A stretch of 64,000 nt of DNA from Pseudomonadota bacterium. GTDB taxonomy: Bacteria > Pseudomonadota > Gammaproteobacteria > Xanthomonadales > Xanthomonadaceae. A program made the position numbers and the translations under genes. The DNA lies in assembly GCA_023388355.1 (NCBI GenBank), contig JAEWGI010000037.1:32186-96185 (forward strand), read 5' to 3'. This document shows positions 1 through 9,171 of this stretch, in pieces (the stretch's first letter is position 1; each line of letters begins with the position of its first letter). The notes under the pieces are model-generated. The model had not been told where the DNA came from, searched no databases, and saw nothing but the letters and a program-made list of their open reading frames with translations.

Positions 1-2
1 TG

Positions 3-362
3 GCGCGGATGCGCGGCTTCCTGCCCGGGCGCCGGATCGGCTTCGGCGGGAACGAGGCCGCGCGCCTGATCGGCGACTGGGCCCGCAGCGCGATCAGCGG
101 ACGCTACGCGGCCGCGGGCCTGGACCAGGACATGGACGCGGCCATGGCCCGCCTCACCCAGCCGGTGCGCGCGGTGGTGCTGGAACGCGACTGGCTGGCG
201 CCACGCGGCTCGCTCGACTTCCTGCTCGGCAAGCTTCCGGCGGCGCAGGCGCAGGTCACCTGCTTCGACGAACGCGCCGCGGGCGCACGCGCCGACCACT
301 ACGCCTGGATGAAGGCGCCCGACGCGGTCGCCGACTGGCTGACTCAGCCGGCGTCGGCGTAG
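3..362 (+). CDS. C-terminal part of a probable alpha/beta hydrolase (5'-truncated by window edge)
   Basis: The reading frame is open to the left edge of the window, so only the last ~119 residues of a longer protein are seen; an ATG at position 9 is unlikely to be the true start. The visible part has the look of the C-terminal lid and cap region of predicted alpha/beta hydrolases: a strand with ...RAVVLERDWLAPRGSLD, where the catalytic acid would be expected, and a late His in DHYAWMKAPDAVADWL. The nucleophile motif lies outside the window. The stop codon is TAG, and the gene converges on galE with a 19-nt overlap of the two coding ends. Family assignment is inferred from fold-like features only. 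Confidence 0.5.
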   Translation, partial: ARMRGFLPGRRIGFGGNEAARLIGDWARSAISGRYAAAGLDQDMDAAMARLTQPVRAVVLERDWLAPRGSLDFLLGKLPAAQAQVTCFDERAAGARADHYAWMKAPDAVADWLTQPASA

Positions 363-1363
363 CCGCGCGGATTCATCTGCTGCCAGCGCCAGGCGTCGCG
401 GCACATCGCATCGACATCGAGCTCCGCGCGCCAGCCCAGCAGCGCCTGCGCGCGCGACGGATCGGCATAGACCTCGGCCACGTCGCCGCTGCGACGGCCG
501 ACGATCTCGTAGCGCACCTCGCGCCCCGACGCGCGCTCGAACGCCTGCACCAGTTGCAGCACGCTCACCCCGGTGCCGGTGCCCAGGTTCACGGTGAAGC
601 CGGCGCCGGTGCGCTCCAGCGCGTCCAGGGCGTCGGCATGGGCGCGGGCCAGGTCGACCACGTGGATGTAGTCGCGCACGCCGGTGCCGTCGACCGTCGG
701 CCAGTCGCCGCCGTAGACGCTCAGGCACTCGCGCCGGCCCACCGCGACCTGGCAGATGTAGGGCATCAGGTTGTTCGGCACCCCGGACGGATCCTCGCCT
801 ATGAGCCCGGAGGCATGCGCCCCGACCGGATTGAAATAGCGCAACACGCCGGCCTGGAAAGCGGGGTCCGCGGCGCACAGGTCGGCGATCAGCTGCTCCA
901 TTACCAGCTTGGTGCGGCCGTAGGGGTTGGTGACGCCCAGCGGCGCGTCCTCGGTCACCGGCACCTTGTCCGGATCGCCGTAGACGGTGGCCGATGAGCT
1001 GAACACCAACCGCTTCACCCCCGCCGCCTGCATCGCCTGCAGCAGGTTGAGGGTGCCGGCGATGTTGTTGTCGAAGTAGTCCAGCGGCCGTTCGCAGGAC
1101 TCGCCCACGGCCTTGAGCGCAGCGAAGTGCAGCACCGCGTCGAAGCCGCCGTCGGCCAGCAGCGCGGCCGTGGCGTCGCGGTCGCGCAGGTCGACGTTGC
1201 GGAACGCCACCGGCGCGCCGGTGATCGCCTGCAGCCGCTCCAGCACGACCGCCGAGCTGTTGCACAGATTGTCGGCAACGACCAGGTCGTGGCCGCGCGC
1301 GGCCAGTTCCACGCAGGTATGGCTGCCGATGTAGCCGGCGCCGCCGAAAACCAGGATGCGCAT
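344..1363 (-). CDS. galE: UDP-glucose 4-epimerase
   Basis: 339 residues, the usual GalE length. The N-terminal Rossmann motif GGAGYIGSH, the SSSATVYG strand and the catalytic YGRTK (YxxxK) identify an extended short-chain dehydrogenase of the UDP-glucose/UDP-galactose epimerase family, which interconverts UDP-Glc and UDP-Gal in the cytosol using NAD+. The start is the ATG giving [13 protein letters not shown], because the nucleotide-binding strand begins at once; the frame stays open upstream but that stretch is not GalE-like. It is divergent from the tviB-like gene (189-bp gap) and likely supplies galactose precursors for the neighbouring exopolysaccharide genes. Confidence 0.93.
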   Translation of the reverse strand: MRILVFGGAGYIGSHTCVELAARGHDLVVADNLCNSSAVVLERLQAITGAPVAFRNVDLRDRDATAALLADGGFDAVLHFAALKAVGESCERPLDYFDNNIAGTLNLLQAMQAAGVKRLVFSSSATVYGDPDKVPVTEDAPLGVTNPYGRTKLVMEQLIADLCAADPAFQAGVLRYFNPVGAHASGLIGEDPSGVPNNLMPYICQVAVGRRECLSVYGGDWPTVDGTGVRDYIHVVDLARAHADALDALERTGAGFTVNLGTGTGVSVLQLVQAFERASGREVRYEIVGRRSGDVAEVYADPSRAQALLGWRAELDVDAMCRDAWRWQQMNPRGYADAG

Positions 1364-1552
1364 GCGGATGTCCGTTGTCGGGTCGGGACCATTATCGCCG
1401 CTGTGCGCGCCGCGTGGGACGGCGCGCATGCTGGCCTGTCGCGTGCACATCCTGCGTTGTGCATTGCGCATGCGTGGATACGTGCTCCGCGACCGGATGG
1501 TCGCCCGGCGCGGTCCGCTAGACTTGCCCCGCCACCAACCAAAGCCATCCGG

Positions 1553-2842
1553 ATGACCGCCACCCTACCCGACCGCAACGCCATCCGCATCGCCATCATC
1601 GGGCTGGGCTACGTGGGCCTGCCGCTGGCCGCCGCCTTCGGCCGCCGCTACCCGACCGTCGGCTTCGACATCGACGCCGCACGCATCGACGAGCTGCGCC
1701 GCCACCACGACCACACCCTGGAGATGAGCGCCGACGAGCTGCGCGCATCGACGCAGCTGGAATGCACCTCGGACCCGGACGACCTGGCCGGCTGCAACGT
1801 GTTCATCGTCACCGTGCCCACGCCGATCGACGAGTACAAGCGCCCGGACCTGCGGCCGCTGGAATCGGCCAGCCGCACCGTCGGCCGGGCCATCGGCCGC
1901 GGCGGGGTGGCGATCTTCGAGTCCACCGTCTACCCCGGCGCGACCGAGGAAGTCTGCGTGCCGATCATCGAGCGCGAGTCGGGCCTGGGCTTCAACCAGG
2001 AGTTCAGCGCCGGCTACAGCCCCGAGCGGATCAATCCCGGCGACAGGGAGCACCGGCTGGAAAACATCCTCAAGGTGACCTCCGGCTCCACCCCGGAAGC
2101 GGCGGACTTCATCGACGCGCTGTACGCGAGCATCATCGTCGCCGGCACCCACAAGGCCTCGAGCATCCGCGTGGCCGAGGCCGCCAAGGTGATCGAGAAC
2201 ACCCAGCGCGACGTCAACATCGCCCTGATCAACGAGCTGGCGCTGATCTTCGGCCGGCTCGGCATCGATACCCACGAGGTGCTGGAAGCCGCAGGCACGA
2301 AATGGAACTTCCTGCCGTTCCGGCCGGGCCTGGTCGGCGGCCATTGCATCGGCGTGGACCCGTACTACCTCACCCACAAGGCGCAGCAGATCGGCTACCA
2401 CCCCGAGGTGATCCTGGCCGGGCGCCGGATCAACGACAGCATGGGCGCGCACGTGGCCGAACGCGTGGTCAAGCTGATGCAGCAGCGCGGGCTGCGCACC
2501 ACCGGGGCGAAGGTCCTGGTACTGGGGCTGGCGTTCAAGGAGAACTGTCCGGACCTGCGCAATACCCGCGTCGTCGACATCATCGAGGAGCTACGCGCCT
2601 ACAGCGTGGAAGTCGACGTGCACGACCCGTGGGTGTCGCCGGCGCAGGCGCAGCACGAATACGGCATCGCGCCGGTGGCCGACCCGGCTCCGGGCAGCTA
2701 CGACGCGGTCGTGCTGGCGGTCGCGCACCGCGAGTTCATCGCCCTGGGCGCCGCCGGCGTGCGCGCCCTGTGCCGGCCCGACGCGGTGGTATTCGACGTC
2801 AAGCGCGCGCTGCCGCGCGAGTGCGTCGACGGCTGCCTCTGA
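1553..2842 (+). CDS. tviB: UDP-N-acetylhexosamine 6-dehydrogenase (TviB/WbpO-type)
   Basis: 429 residues. The N-terminus [14 protein letters not shown] is the NAD-binding fold of UDP-sugar dehydrogenases, the middle carries the helix around [11 protein letters not shown], and [12 protein letters not shown] holds the catalytic Cys. Stretches such as [18 protein letters not shown] and [14 protein letters not shown] are very like the Vi-antigen enzyme TviB, which oxidises UDP-GlcNAc (or GalNAc) to the uronic acid in two NAD-dependent steps. The ATG at 1553 is chosen because the Rossmann fold follows after ten residues. It is 25 bp upstream of an epimerase gene, so an operon making N-acetylated uronic acid nucleotides is likely. 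Whether the substrate is the gluco or galacto form cannot be told. Confidence 0.88.
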   Translation: MTATLPDRNAIRIAIIGLGYVGLPLAAAFGRRYPTVGFDIDAARIDELRRHHDHTLEMSADELRASTQLECTSDPDDLAGCNVFIVTVPTPIDEYKRPDLRPLESASRTVGRAIGRGGVAIFESTVYPGATEEVCVPIIERESGLGFNQEFSAGYSPERINPGDREHRLENILKVTSGSTPEAADFIDALYASIIVAGTHKASSIRVAEAAKVIENTQRDVNIALINELALIFGRLGIDTHEVLEAAGTKWNFLPFRPGLVGGHCIGVDPYYLTHKAQQIGYHPEVILAGRRINDSMGAHVAERVVKLMQQRGLRTTGAKVLVLGLAFKENCPDLRNTRVVDIIEELRAYSVEVDVHDPWVSPAQAQHEYGIAPVADPAPGSYDAVVLAVAHREFIALGAAGVRALCRPDAVVFDVKRALPRECVDGCL

Positions 2843-2867
2843 CCCTTTCCCACGGAGTTCTCCCCGC

Positions 2868-3875
2868 ATGCGCGTCCTGGTCACCGGCGCAGCCGGCTTC
2901 ATCGGCTCCCACCTCAGCCATCGCCTGCTCGAACGCGGCGACGAAGTGCTCGGCTTCGACAACCTCAACAGCTATTACGACCCCGCGCTCAAGCAGGCGC
3001 GGCTGGACCGCCTGCTGCCCCTGCCCGGGTTCTCCTTCGTCAAGGGCGCGCTTGAGGACCGCGGCACCCTCGAGCGCGCCTTCGCCAACTTCCGCCCGCA
3101 GCGCGTGGTCAACCTGGCCGCGCAGGCCGGGGTGCGCTATTCGCTGGAGAACCCGCACGCCTACATCGACAGCAACATCGTCGGCTTCACCAACGTGCTC
3201 GAGGCCTGCCGCCACGGCGGCGTCGAGCACCTGGTCTACGCCTCGTCGAGCTCGGTCTACGGCGCCAACCGCAAGCTGCCGTTCGCGGTCGAGGACAGCG
3301 TCGACCACCCGGTCAGCCTGTACGCGGCGACCAAGAAGGCCAACGAGCTGATGGCCCACACCTACAGCCACCTGTTCGCACTGCCGACCACCGGGCTGCG
3401 CTTCTTCACCGTGTACGGGCCATGGGGCCGGCCGGACATGGCGCTGTTCCTTTTCACCAGGAAGATCCTCGAAGGCAAGCCGATCGACGTGTTCAACCAC
3501 GGCCGCCACACCCGCGACTTCACCTACATCGACGACATCGTCGAGGGCGTGATCCGCACCCTGGACCGGGTGCCCGGGCCGGACCCGGATTACGACCCGA
3601 TGCAGCCCAACCCGGGCTCCTCGAGCGCGCCCTGGCGGGTCTACAACATCGGCAACCACAGCCCGGTGCAGCTGCTGCGCTACATCGAGGTGCTGGAGGA
3701 ATGCCTGGGGCGCAAGGCCGAGCGCAACCTGCTGCCGCTGCAGCCGGGCGACGTGCCCGACACCAGCGCCGACGTCTCCGCGCTGGAGCGCGACACCGGC
3801 TACCGCCCGTCCACCCCGATCGAAACCGGGGTGCGCAACTTCGTCGACTGGTACCGCGCCTACCACGGCAGCTGA
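2868..3875 (+). CDS. UDP-glucuronate 4-epimerase-like NAD-dependent epimerase
   Basis: 335 residues of the extended SDR family: GAAGFIGSH at residues 7-15, [14 protein letters not shown], and YAATKKANE (YxxxK). The segments [25 protein letters not shown] and [15 protein letters not shown] are typical of bacterial UDP-glucuronate 4-epimerases (CapI/Cap1J type). In this position it probably epimerises the uronic acid nucleotide made by the preceding dehydrogenase, giving a galacturonic-type donor for the polysaccharide. It starts 25 bp after the dehydrogenase stop and is followed by a 94-bp gap before the export genes. Confidence 0.88.
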   Translation: MRVLVTGAAGFIGSHLSHRLLERGDEVLGFDNLNSYYDPALKQARLDRLLPLPGFSFVKGALEDRGTLERAFANFRPQRVVNLAAQAGVRYSLENPHAYIDSNIVGFTNVLEACRHGGVEHLVYASSSSVYGANRKLPFAVEDSVDHPVSLYAATKKANELMAHTYSHLFALPTTGLRFFTVYGPWGRPDMALFLFTRKILEGKPIDVFNHGRHTRDFTYIDDIVEGVIRTLDRVPGPDPDYDPMQPNPGSSSAPWRVYNIGNHSPVQLLRYIEVLEECLGRKAERNLLPLQPGDVPDTSADVSALERDTGYRPSTPIETGVRNFVDWYRAYHGS

Positions 3876-3969
3876 ACGCCGCCGCCCGCGCGTCGCGCGC
3901 GGGACGTGTCCGCGACCGGGGCTTTCCTGCGTTTGTCTGCGTAACGGAAACACCCCAGGGGACACACCC

Positions 3970-4590
3970 ATGCGCATCATCCGCCTCGTCGCGGCTCTCC
4001 TCGCCCTGCCCCTGCTCGCCGCCTGCGCGAGCAGCGTGCAGCAATCCTCGGCACCGCCGCCCGCGGTCCAGACCCTGGTCGCCGAGTACCTGATCGGCGT
4101 CGACGACGAGGTCCAGGTGTCGGTGTGGCGCAATCCGGAACTGGGCATCACCGTGCCGGTGCGCCCCGACGGCCGGATCTCGGTGCCGCTGGTCGGCGAC
4201 GTGGTGGCCGGTGGCCGCACGCCCGACCAGGTCGCCGCCGACATCCAGGAGAAGCTGGGTGCCTACGTGCGCGATCCGCAGGTGGCGGTGATCCTCACCC
4301 AGCTGCGCAGCCATGAGTACCTGTCGCGGGTACGCGTCACCGGCGCCGTGCGCCAGCCGGTGTCGATCCCGTTCCGCCAGGGCATGACCGTGCTCGACGC
4401 GGTGCTGGCCGCCGGCGGCGTGACCGAGTTCGCCGCGCCCGACCGTGCCGACCTGTTCCGCCGCAACGACGATGCCACCACCACCTCCTACGCGGTGCGC
4501 CTGGACCAGATCCTCAATCGCGGCGAGCTGGACACCAACTACCCGGTCGCGCCGGGCGACGTCATCACCATCCCCGAGCGCACGTTCTGA
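3970..4590 (+). CDS. Polysaccharide export lipoprotein (Wza/XrtA-type export protein)
   Basis: 206 residues. A lipoprotein signal peptide is clear: MRIIRLVAALLALPLLAAC with the lipobox LLAAC, so Cys19 should be acylated and the protein anchored in the outer membrane. The mature part has a poly_export domain (YLIGVDDEVQVSVWRNPELG, then VRPDGRISVPLVGDV) and one SLBB-like domain (VRVTGAVRQPVSIPF ... LDAVLAAGGVTEFA). It is shorter than Escherichia coli Wza and matches the length of export proteins in XrtA-type EPS loci. Its stop overlaps the next start (TGATG), so it is translationally coupled to the chain-length protein. Confidence 0.88.
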   Translation: MRIIRLVAALLALPLLAACASSVQQSSAPPPAVQTLVAEYLIGVDDEVQVSVWRNPELGITVPVRPDGRISVPLVGDVVAGGRTPDQVAADIQEKLGAYVRDPQVAVILTQLRSHEYLSRVRVTGAVRQPVSIPFRQGMTVLDAVLAAGGVTEFAAPDRADLFRRNDDATTTSYAVRLDQILNRGELDTNYPVAPGDVITIPERTF

Positions 4591-6173
4591 TGTCCTCCGC
4601 ATCGCTCCCCGTGGCCCGCCCGCCGGCCCAGGCGCGCAAGGCCCCCGACCTGCAGCCGGATGAGCTGCTGGTCGTGCTGTTCAAGGAGACGCGCAAGCGG
4701 CTGGTGGCGATCGCGGCCACCTTCGCCGTGGTGATGCTGCTGACCCTGTTCGTCGGCCTGCAGATCATCCCGCGCAACTACACCTCCTCGACCACGATCC
4801 TGGCCCAGGACAGCGACATCATCCAGCCGCTGCTGGAAGGCCGCGCGGTGCCCACGGGCGTGTCCGACCGCGCCGGCCGCGCGCGCCAGATCGTGTACAG
4901 CGGGCGGGTGCTGGAGAGGATCCTGGAAATCGGCGGCTGGACCGAACGCGGGCTCAGCCCGCTCCAGCGCGACAAGCTGATGGAGGACATCCGCAACAAC
5001 ACCACCATCAGCAGCCCGCGCGTCGACCTGGTCCAGATCGACTACCGCGACACCGACCCCGACCGCGCCTTCCAGGTCACCAATGCCCTGGGCAACATGT
5101 TCATCGAGGAAACGCTGGCCACCAAGGCCCGCGAGAGCCGCGACGCCTACGAGTTCATCGACAAGCAGGTCAACGAGTACCACGCCAAGCTCACCGGCGC
5201 CGAGCAGAACCTGCAGGACTACCGTTCGCTCAATGCCGACGCGCAGCCGGGCAGCGCCACCGACGTCAACACCCGCATCACCTCGCTGCGCAGCCAGGTG
5301 GAGCAGGCGCGCATGGAGCTGCTGGAGCAGGAATCGCGCGCGGCGGCGATCACCTCGCAGCTGTCGGGCGAGTCGGCGGTGACCGCGGTGCATACCCGCG
5401 AGAACCTCTACAACACCCAGCTGATCGAGCTGCGCGCCGAGGTCGACCGGCTGATGCTCACCTACACCGAACGCCACCCGGACGTGGTGCGCGCACGCCA
5501 CCAGATCGAGGACCTGCAGCGCGCGCTGGCCGCCGAGCAGCAGCGCCGCGCCATGGGCGCCGGCGGGCCGCGCTCGGAGGAGGCGCAGCTCAACCCGCTG
5601 TACAACGAGCTGCGCAGCCAGCAGTCGCAGGCGCGCAACGAGGCCGCGGCGATCCGTTCGCGCATGGGCGTGGCCCAGACCCTGCTCGACCAGGAACTCG
5701 ACCGCAGCCGCCGCATCGCCGCCTCCGAGAGCGCGCTGGCCGAACTCACCCGCGACTACGAGGTCAACCGCGAGATCTACCAGGACCTGCTGCGCCGGCG
5801 CGAGAACGCTCGGGTATCGATGGGCCTGGACCAGGAAAACCGCGGCCTGACCCTGCGCGTGCAGGATCCGGCCACCGTGCCCTTGCGCCCCAGCGGGCTG
5901 CGCTTCATGCACATCGCCGCGGCCGGCGCGGCGCTGGCGATCGGGCTTCCGCTCGGGCTGATCTTCCTGCTCGCGCGCTTCGACCCGCGGGTGCGCTCGC
6001 CGGGCCTGATCCAGCAGCGCACCGGCTACCAGCTGCTGACCGTGATCCCCACCTATCCGACGCCGCGCGAGCGCCGCCGCCAGTCGCTCCGGCTGGCCTT
6101 CAGCGCGGCGATGGTGTGCAGCGTGTTCGTGGTGTACGGCCTGGTCTTCGCCTTCAAGCTCACCGTGGCATGA
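4590..6173 (+). CDS. Polysaccharide chain-length determinant (Wzz/XrtA-type)
   Basis: 527 residues. One transmembrane segment lies near residues 38-58 (around LVAIAATFAVVMLLTLF). A long, largely coiled-coil periplasmic region follows (about residues 130-410, rich in Gln/Glu/Arg heptads), then a second membrane segment near 445 (HIAAAGAALAIGLPLGLIF) and a third at the extreme C-terminus. This is the layout of the long Wzz-like proteins of XrtA-associated exopolysaccharide systems rather than of short O-antigen Wzz. No cytoplasmic kinase domain is fused; the kinase-like partner is the next gene. It is translationally coupled to the export lipoprotein by overlapping stop and start codons. Confidence 0.87.
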   Translation: MSSASLPVARPPAQARKAPDLQPDELLVVLFKETRKRLVAIAATFAVVMLLTLFVGLQIIPRNYTSSTTILAQDSDIIQPLLEGRAVPTGVSDRAGRARQIVYSGRVLERILEIGGWTERGLSPLQRDKLMEDIRNNTTISSPRVDLVQIDYRDTDPDRAFQVTNALGNMFIEETLATKARESRDAYEFIDKQVNEYHAKLTGAEQNLQDYRSLNADAQPGSATDVNTRITSLRSQVEQARMELLEQESRAAAITSQLSGESAVTAVHTRENLYNTQLIELRAEVDRLMLTYTERHPDVVRARHQIEDLQRALAAEQQRRAMGAGGPRSEEAQLNPLYNELRSQQSQARNEAAAIRSRMGVAQTLLDQELDRSRRIAASESALAELTRDYEVNREIYQDLLRRRENARVSMGLDQENRGLTLRVQDPATVPLRPSGLRFMHIAAAGAALAIGLPLGLIFLLARFDPRVRSPGLIQQRTGYQLLTVIPTYPTPRERRRQSLRLAFSAAMVCSVFVVYGLVFAFKLTVA

Positions 6174-6213
6174 GTGCCGGCCCGTGCATCTCCATTCCCG
6201 CCAGGACAGCCAG

Positions 6214-6948
6214 ATGAATGCCCTTCCGAACGATGCGACCGACGCCCACGACGGTTCGACGTCGCGGTCGATCATCCGCGCCGCCGAGCCGCAGGCGCTC
6301 GACACCCGTGCGCTCGAGGAACGGCGCCTGATCCACCGCAATGATTCCGCCCGGGTCCAGGCCGACGCCTTCCGCGACCTCCGGACCCGGCTGCTGGCGC
6401 TTCGCGGCGACACCAACTTCGTCACCCTGGTGGCACCCGTGGTGCCCGGCTGCGGCGCGAGCTTCGTGGCCCGCAACCTGGCCGCGGCCTTCGCCTTCGA
6501 CGAAACCAAGATCGCGACCCTGGTCGATTGCGACGCCCTCCATCCCGCGCAGCACGCCGCGCTCGACATCGACGCCCCGGGCGGCGGCCTGATGGACTAC
6601 ATCGAGGGCAACGTCGGCGAGCTGCAGCAGGTGCACCACCGCACCGGCCTTCCCAGGCTGTACCTGGTGCCCTCGGGCAGCGTGCGCGAGATCACCGGCG
6701 AGTCGTTCTCCTCGCTGCGCATGCGCACCCTGGTCGATTCGCTGCGCAGCAGCCACTCCAACCGCTACGTGGTGCTCGACAGCCCGCCGGTACTGCGCTC
6801 GCCCGACGCGCGCATCCTGTCGGACCTGGCCGACCTGGTGGTGCTGGTGGCCGGCTACGGTCGCGTCACCACCGACCAGATCGAGAAGGCCGCGTCGAAC
6901 TTCGACCCGGACAAGCTGGCGGGCGTCGTGTTCAACGACATCCACTGA
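6214..6948 (+). CDS. Tyrosine-kinase-like P-loop ATPase of the EPS system (degenerate Walker A)
   Basis: 244 residues, resembling the cytoplasmic BY-kinase/CpsD partners of Wzz proteins. Seen are a P-loop-like turn PGCGASFVARNLA (about residues 78-90), the Walker A' motif LVDCDALHP (about 103-111) and a Walker B strand YVVLDSPPVL. Unusually, the P-loop has Ala where the nearly invariant Lys should be (GCGAS rather than GxGKS), and there is no C-terminal Tyr cluster. I choose ATG 6214 because AGGACAG lies just upstream; a GTG at 6184 is the alternative. The gene sits between the chain-length and outer-membrane genes, so the role is probably regulation of polymer length or export, but kinase activity is doubtful. 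Confidence 0.75.
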   Translation: MNALPNDATDAHDGSTSRSIIRAAEPQALDTRALEERRLIHRNDSARVQADAFRDLRTRLLALRGDTNFVTLVAPVVPGCGASFVARNLAAAFAFDETKIATLVDCDALHPAQHAALDIDAPGGGLMDYIEGNVGELQQVHHRTGLPRLYLVPSGSVREITGESFSSLRMRTLVDSLRSSHSNRYVVLDSPPVLRSPDARILSDLADLVVLVAGYGRVTTDQIEKAASNFDPDKLAGVVFNDIH

Positions 6949-6968
6949 ACCGTGATGGATTGCCCTGC

Positions 6969-8270
6969 ATGAAAGCTCCCCGGATCCGCACCACCCTGAT
7001 CGCCGTCGCGATGGCGGGCGCAGTTCCCGGGGCCGCGCAGGCGGTCCGGGTCGACTACACCATCGACGCGGGGATCGAACGCGACGACAACGTCGCGCTC
7101 ACCGCGCAGGACCAGGACGAACAGACCATCAGCCGCGTCGGCTTCGGCTTCGCGCTCGAGCAGGCCTCATCCGTGGTCCAGGCCAGCATGGTCGGGCGCA
7201 TCGACCATCGCCGCTACGAACAGGAGTTCGGCAACACCACCGACCGCATGTTCCTGGGCCGGCTCAACTGGACGATGGTGCCGGACCGGCTGTCGCTGGT
7301 GGTCGAGGACAGCTACGGGGTGCAGACGATCAACCGCACCGCGCCCGCCTCGCCGGACAACCGCCAGCAGGTGAACGTGCTCGCGATCGGCCCCGACCTG
7401 CAGTTCGGCACGGATCCGTCGCGCCAGGGCCTGGCGGAGCTGCGCTACATCCACAGCGACGCCGAGGTCACCGAACAGTTCAATTCCGACCGCCTTCTGG
7501 CCGCGCTGCGCATGGTGCAGCAGCTGGACGCGACGCGCTCGCTGTCGTGGAACCTGCAGGCGCAGCAGGTCGATTTCGACAACGACCTGTTCGCCCGCGA
7601 CCACGGTCGGTATGAAGCATTCGCCGGCTACCGGCAGGTCCTGCGCCGCCTCGACATGCGGTTCGACGCCGGCTACGCCTGGCTGGACTACGACGACGGC
7701 GAGAGCCGCGGCACGCCCCTGCTGCGCGCGGAACTGGGCTGGTCGCCGAGCGATCGCAGCCGCTTCTCCGCGGCGCTGGCCAACGAATTCTCCGACGCCG
7801 CGACCAGCGCGCTTGCCGGGGTCGGCGAAGCCACCGGCGTGCCGACCTCGGTGGCCACGGGCACGGCCACCATCAACGCCTACGCCTACGAGCTGCATTC
7901 GTTGATGGTGGACTACACCTACACCGGCCCGAGACTGGCCGTCTCGGTCAACACCAGCGCGCAGCGGATCGACTACATCGACCAGGCCGGCGCGAACGAG
8001 GAGGGCCGCGGCATCGGCGCATCGCTGCGCTATCGCCTGCAGCCGGACCTGGCGCTGAGCGCTTCGGCCGGCATCAACCGCACCGAGTTCAGCGCGCCGG
8101 AGGAGCGCGTGGAAACCGATCGGCGCTTCTCGCTGAGCCTGGACAAGCAGTGGTCGCGGCACTGGCGTTCGATCCTGGGCGTGAGCCGCTACGAGCGCGA
8201 CACGCGCTCGGCGCCGGATGCGTTCGAGCAGAACGTGATCTACCTCAACCTGATCTACAGCAACCGATGA
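6969..8270 (+). CDS. Outer-membrane beta-barrel-like protein of the EPS/XrtA system
   Basis: 433 residues with a signal peptide ending ...GAVPGAAQA (about residue 25). The mature part is almost entirely amphipathic beta strands rich in aromatic and charged residues (YTIDAGIERDDNVALTA, LSLVVEDSYGVQTINRTAP, AFAGYRQVLRRLDMRFDAGYAW) and ends in a typical outer-membrane C-terminus, NVIYLNLIYSNR. This resembles the PEP-CTERM-system-associated outer membrane protein family found beside Wza/Wzz/kinase genes in XrtA EPS loci. It probably acts as an outer-membrane porin or secretin-like partner in polymer export. The start at 6969 gives the signal peptide; the stop overlaps the next ATG. Confidence 0.78.
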   Translation: MKAPRIRTTLIAVAMAGAVPGAAQAVRVDYTIDAGIERDDNVALTAQDQDEQTISRVGFGFALEQASSVVQASMVGRIDHRRYEQEFGNTTDRMFLGRLNWTMVPDRLSLVVEDSYGVQTINRTAPASPDNRQQVNVLAIGPDLQFGTDPSRQGLAELRYIHSDAEVTEQFNSDRLLAALRMVQQLDATRSLSWNLQAQQVDFDNDLFARDHGRYEAFAGYRQVLRRLDMRFDAGYAWLDYDDGESRGTPLLRAELGWSPSDRSRFSAALANEFSDAATSALAGVGEATGVPTSVATGTATINAYAYELHSLMVDYTYTGPRLAVSVNTSAQRIDYIDQAGANEEGRGIGASLRYRLQPDLALSASAGINRTEFSAPEERVETDRRFSLSLDKQWSRHWRSILGVSRYERDTRSAPDAFEQNVIYLNLIYSNR

Positions 8271-9082
8271 GCGGCTCCGCGGGCCAGGCCGGCAACTCCC
8301 CGCGGCGATGGCTGGCCACCTCGCCGCACCCGCTGGCGGGGCTGCTGCGCCGGCTGCGTCGGGGCCTGCGCCGCTTCACCCTGCCCGCGCCGCGCCTGCT
8401 GGTGCGTCCGTACCTGTGGCTGTTCCTCGCCCTGCGTGGACTGGTGTTCGGCTTCCGCCGCCTGCTGGTCGCCGAACCGCTGTTCAAGGCCTACTGCACC
8501 CGGCTCGGCCGCAACGTGACCACCGGCATCTACGTGCCGTGGATCCAGGGCGGCGGCGACCTCGAAGTCGGTGACGACGTGCACATCAGCGGCAAGCTGT
8601 CGGTGACCTTCGCCGCGCGCTTCGCCGCCCGCCCCCTGCTGCGCATCGGGGCGCGTACCGACATCGCCCACGACTGCCGGATCGTGGTCGGCAAGGAAGT
8701 GACCATCGGCGAAGGGGTGGAGCTGGCCGGGGGCGTCACCATCCGCGATTCTGGCGGGCACCCGGCCGACCCGGCCCGGCGCGCTGCGGGTGCGCCGCCC
8801 GACGAGTCGGACGTCAAGCCGGTCGCGATCCACGACAACGCCTGGATCGGCTCGCAGGTGCTGATCCTGCCCGGCAGCGTGATCGGCGAAGGCAGCATCG
8901 TCTCGGCGCATTCGGTGGTCGCCGGCACGGTCGCGCCCTACACCATCGTCGCCGGCAACCCGGCGCGCCGGATCGGCATCCTCACCCCGCCGCCGGCGCG
9001 GGCGCACCTGGCGCCGCCGGCGCCGGCGGGACTACGGGCGGCGGCCGCTTCGGCGAAGGAGCCGGCCAAGGCGCAGGCCTGA
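8267..9082 (+). CDS. Left-handed beta-helix (hexapeptide) acyltransferase
   Basis: 271 residues. A basic N-terminal segment (residues 1-70) includes one possible membrane-associated helix (PYLWLFLALRGLVFGF). After it come hexapeptide-repeat turns (LEVGDDVHISGK, LRIGARTDIAHDCRIVVGKEVTIGEGVELAGGV) and the characteristic C-terminal cap NAWIGSQVLILPGSVIGEGSIVSAHSVVAG...GNPARRIG, as in WcaF/maltose O-acetyltransferase-like enzymes. It probably O-acetylates a sugar residue of the EPS, or its lipid-linked unit, in the cytosol. Its ATG overlaps the preceding stop (ATGA), so it is translationally coupled to the export operon. Confidence 0.85.
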   Translation: MSGSAGQAGNSPRRWLATSPHPLAGLLRRLRRGLRRFTLPAPRLLVRPYLWLFLALRGLVFGFRRLLVAEPLFKAYCTRLGRNVTTGIYVPWIQGGGDLEVGDDVHISGKLSVTFAARFAARPLLRIGARTDIAHDCRIVVGKEVTIGEGVELAGGVTIRDSGGHPADPARRAAGAPPDESDVKPVAIHDNAWIGSQVLILPGSVIGEGSIVSAHSVVAGTVAPYTIVAGNPARRIGILTPPPARAHLAPPAPAGLRAAAASAKEPAKAQA

Positions 9083-9171
9083 GGCTGCGCGTTCTCCGGA
9101 CCGCGCACGGGCAACCCGGCCGAAGCTGCAGAACTTCAGCCCCCGCGCAGCAGCCGAAGCCACACCCTGCC

